Shown one piece after another: positions 62,762 through 64,000 of a stretch of 64,000 nucleotides of DNA. Numbering within the stretch: position 1 is the first letter of the stretch; every line of letters starts with the position of its first letter. This stretch comes from Pseudoduganella lutea. GTDB taxonomy: Bacteria; Pseudomonadota; Gammaproteobacteria; Burkholderiales; Burkholderiaceae_D. The stretch spans positions 4,712,001 to 4,776,000 of the forward strand of contig NZ_CP035913.1 in the NCBI RefSeq assembly GCF_004209755.1, given 5' to 3'. The translations under genes were made by a program, and so were the position numbers. Under the pieces are notes generated by a model. That model made no database searches. It worked only from the letters and a program-made list of their open reading frames with translations, and had not been told where the DNA came from.

Positions 62762-63745
62762 TTACTGCCACAGCCAGTTCCAGAACCCCGGCAGCCGCGG
62801 GTGCTCGGCGGCGCTGCTGACGGTGCTGGCCAGCGCCGCCCATTCCAGCGCGTCGCGCTCGTCGTAGAACGGCTTCGCGGCGACGGGCATGTCGAGCTCG
62901 CGGGCGACGTCGACGAGGATGCGCAGGTAGACCTCGAGATTGCGGGCCGTGTAGCTGTTGACGTCGTGGAACGTGACGACGACCGGCGTGGCGCCGTCGA
63001 CGACATGCATGGCGCCGGCGGCCCAGCGCTTGCGGGTCTCGGTGAGCATGGCCAGCATGTTGGAGCGCTTGTGCCAGCTGAAGTTGACGCCCCAGATCTT
63101 GCCATCGTTGGCGTTCAGGTCCGTCAGCAGCATGCGCAGGCCATGGCGGTGGTAGCTGTCCAGCGTGGCGGCATCGTAGGCCCAGAATGGCGGGCGCACG
63201 AGGCGCGGCGTGGTGCCGGTCAGCGTGCGCAGGTCGTCCACGCCGCGGCGCAGCGAGTCGTCCAGTTCCGCCGTGGCCATGAAGCGGTGGTTGGCGTGCG
63301 TGGCGGTGGCCGAATGGAGCGCCACCACGTGGCCATCCGCGTGCTCGCGCCGGATCAGCGCGCGGCCGGTTTCCGTGCCGCCGCCGTGCCAGTGGCGCGT
63401 CTGCGTGAAGAACACGGCCTTGATGCCGGCCTGCACGCCGTTGCGGGCGAGGGTGTCGAGCACGCGCACGGTGGAATTGTCGCCGCTGGAGCCGCTCGGA
63501 CCGTCGTCAAAGCTGAGCAGGAAGCGGATGGGGGCCGGCGCGGCCGGCGTATCGGGAAGGCGCGCCGGTGCCAGCGGGGCGGGGCATAGCGCCGGCGGCG
63601 CAGGGCATAGCGCCGGCGGCGCGGCGGGCAGGGGCGCCGGCCCGGCGTCCTGTGCATGGGCAAGGTGCGCTGCGGCGGCGAGAACGACAAGCAGCAAGGT
63701 TCGGAACGGCACGTTGAAGGCCCTGGATGAAAAGCGGGGCTGCAT
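62762..63745 (-). CDS. secreted polysaccharide deacetylase family protein (NodB fold)
   Basis: 327 residues. Signal peptide to about residue 31 (ending AHLAHA), Pro/Ala-rich spacer with the duplicated APPALCP unit, and NodB homology domain from about 75: motif 1 LLSFDDGPSGSSGD, motif 2 VVALHSATATHANH (H and H spaced one residue more than the classical H-x-x-x-H), motif 3 LVRPPFWAYD. Predicted periplasmic or secreted, perhaps acting on a surface polysaccharide. It converges on the aryl-polyene cluster and is not obviously part of it. Confidence 0.88.
   Translation of the reverse strand: MQPRFSSRAFNVPFRTLLLVVLAAAAHLAHAQDAGPAPLPAAPPALCPAPPALCPAPLAPARLPDTPAAPAPIRFLLSFDDGPSGSSGDNSTVRVLDTLARNGVQAGIKAVFFTQTRHWHGGGTETGRALIRREHADGHVVALHSATATHANHRFMATAELDDSLRRGVDDLRTLTGTTPRLVRPPFWAYDAATLDSYHRHGLRMLLTDLNANDGKIWGVNFSWHKRSNMLAMLTETRKRWAAGAMHVVDGATPVVVTFHDVNSYTARNLEVYLRILVDVARELDMPVAAKPFYDERDALEWAALASTVSSAAEHPRLPGFWNWLWQ
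63582..63623 (-). repeat. 21-bp tandem duplication in the deacetylase gene
   Basis: GGGCATAGCGCCGGCGGCGC repeated with one extra base (63582-63602 and 63603-63623, last base differs), encoding the doubled APPALCP in the secreted spacer; in frame. Confidence 0.8.
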
Positions 63746-63795
63746 TATAAATTGGCGAAAGCGGGCGCGCCCGCATCAATATTGGGGAAAATTGT

Positions 63796-64000
63796 ATGAA
63801 TGTTCAGCCACAGCGGGCCCAGGCAGCGGCGCCCACCGAGCCGCACGTGCCGGAAACGGCATTCGGCAAATGGTTCCTGCGCACGCCAACGTGGACCGTG
63901 CACGTGCTGGAGCGCGCGCTGGCCGACCTCGATCGCCTGATGCCCGCCGGTCGCCGGCACTTCGACGTGGTCGCCGACGTGGGTTGCGGCTACGGCCGCT
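63796..64000 (+). CDS. SAM-dependent methyltransferase, 3' truncated by the window
   Basis: Open from ATG 63796 to the last base; 68 residues are visible. The N terminus MNVQPQRAQAAAPTEPHVPETAFGKWFLRTPTWTVHVLERALADLDRLM ends in VVADVGCGYGR, a class I methyltransferase motif I (SAM-binding G-x-G-x-G type). GGGGAAA lies upstream. A methyltransferase of this kind is common in aryl-polyene clusters, where it methylates the aryl head, so the cluster may continue past the window. Separated from the deacetylase by a divergent gap of about 50 bases. Confidence 0.75.
   Translation, partial: MNVQPQRAQAAAPTEPHVPETAFGKWFLRTPTWTVHVLERALADLDRLMPAGRRHFDVVADVGCGYGR

Overview
The window is high-GC, densely coded chromosomal DNA. 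Gene content and order (fimV-truA-trpF-trpB-trpA-accD-folC-SPOR-cvpA-purF-metZ; rpsF-priB-rpsR-rplI-dnaB; a GlrK/QseG/GlrR-type operon; an aryl-polyene cluster) point to a betaproteobacterium of the Oxalobacteraceae, most likely the Massilia/Telluria/Duganella group. This assignment is from protein resemblance and synteny, not from a search. I see no rRNA, tRNA, CRISPR array, insertion sequence or prophage.

Layout. 1-13.8 kb: the 3' end of fimV, then tRNA pseudouridylation (truA), the last tryptophan steps (trpF, trpB, trpA), fatty-acid initiation (accD), folate (folC), a SPOR-domain envelope protein, cvpA-purF, metZ and a secreted aspartic-protease-like protein. 14-18.3 kb: lexA with two tandem SOS boxes, the S6/PriB/S18/L9 ribosomal operon and replicative helicase dnaB. 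18.4-23.6 kb: a DUF47-Pit phosphate pair, a YfeH-like transporter, an XRE-cupin regulator with a double GNAT, and small genes. 23.6-26.4 kb: an MBL-fold hydrolase coupled to a GAF plus GspE-like protein that has lost key ATPase residues. 26.6-31.1 kb: a copper island (copA-cueR and copZ, each behind a CueR-type promoter, bracketing a TauE/SafE permease and a glutathione transferase). 31-41 kb: a LytTR two-component pair, an esterase, PIN-PhoH, peroxiredoxin, a Mth938-like protein, alaA, hom and a BON-domain protein. 41-44.6 kb: sensor kinase, QseG-like lipoprotein and sigma-54 activator. 45.1-62.8 kb: a one-direction, translationally coupled aryl-polyene cluster of about 19 genes, followed by a convergent polysaccharide deacetylase and the start of a methyltransferase cut by the window end.

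Most notable observations. (1) The BON-domain gene has a consensus sigma-54 promoter and two exact TGTC-N10-GACA sites, the half-site pattern known for GlrR/QseF, and the gene for such an activator lies next door: a complete predicted regulatory circuit. (2) In the aryl-polyene cluster the two dehydratase partners (ApeI-like and ApeP-like) are not separate genes; one is fused to the starter ligase and the other to the ketosynthase. The cluster also carries an aromatic ammonia-lyase with an unusual selectivity pair and a flavoenzyme with the WxWxIP halogenase motif. (3) The GAF-GspE-like protein looks like a pseudo-ATPase. (4) A family of GGGGTCAGACCCC palindromes is scattered between genes in inverted pairs with constant 39-nt spacing. 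(5) Several genes have a -10 element placed so that the start codon is the predicted transcription start, which suggests leaderless mRNAs.
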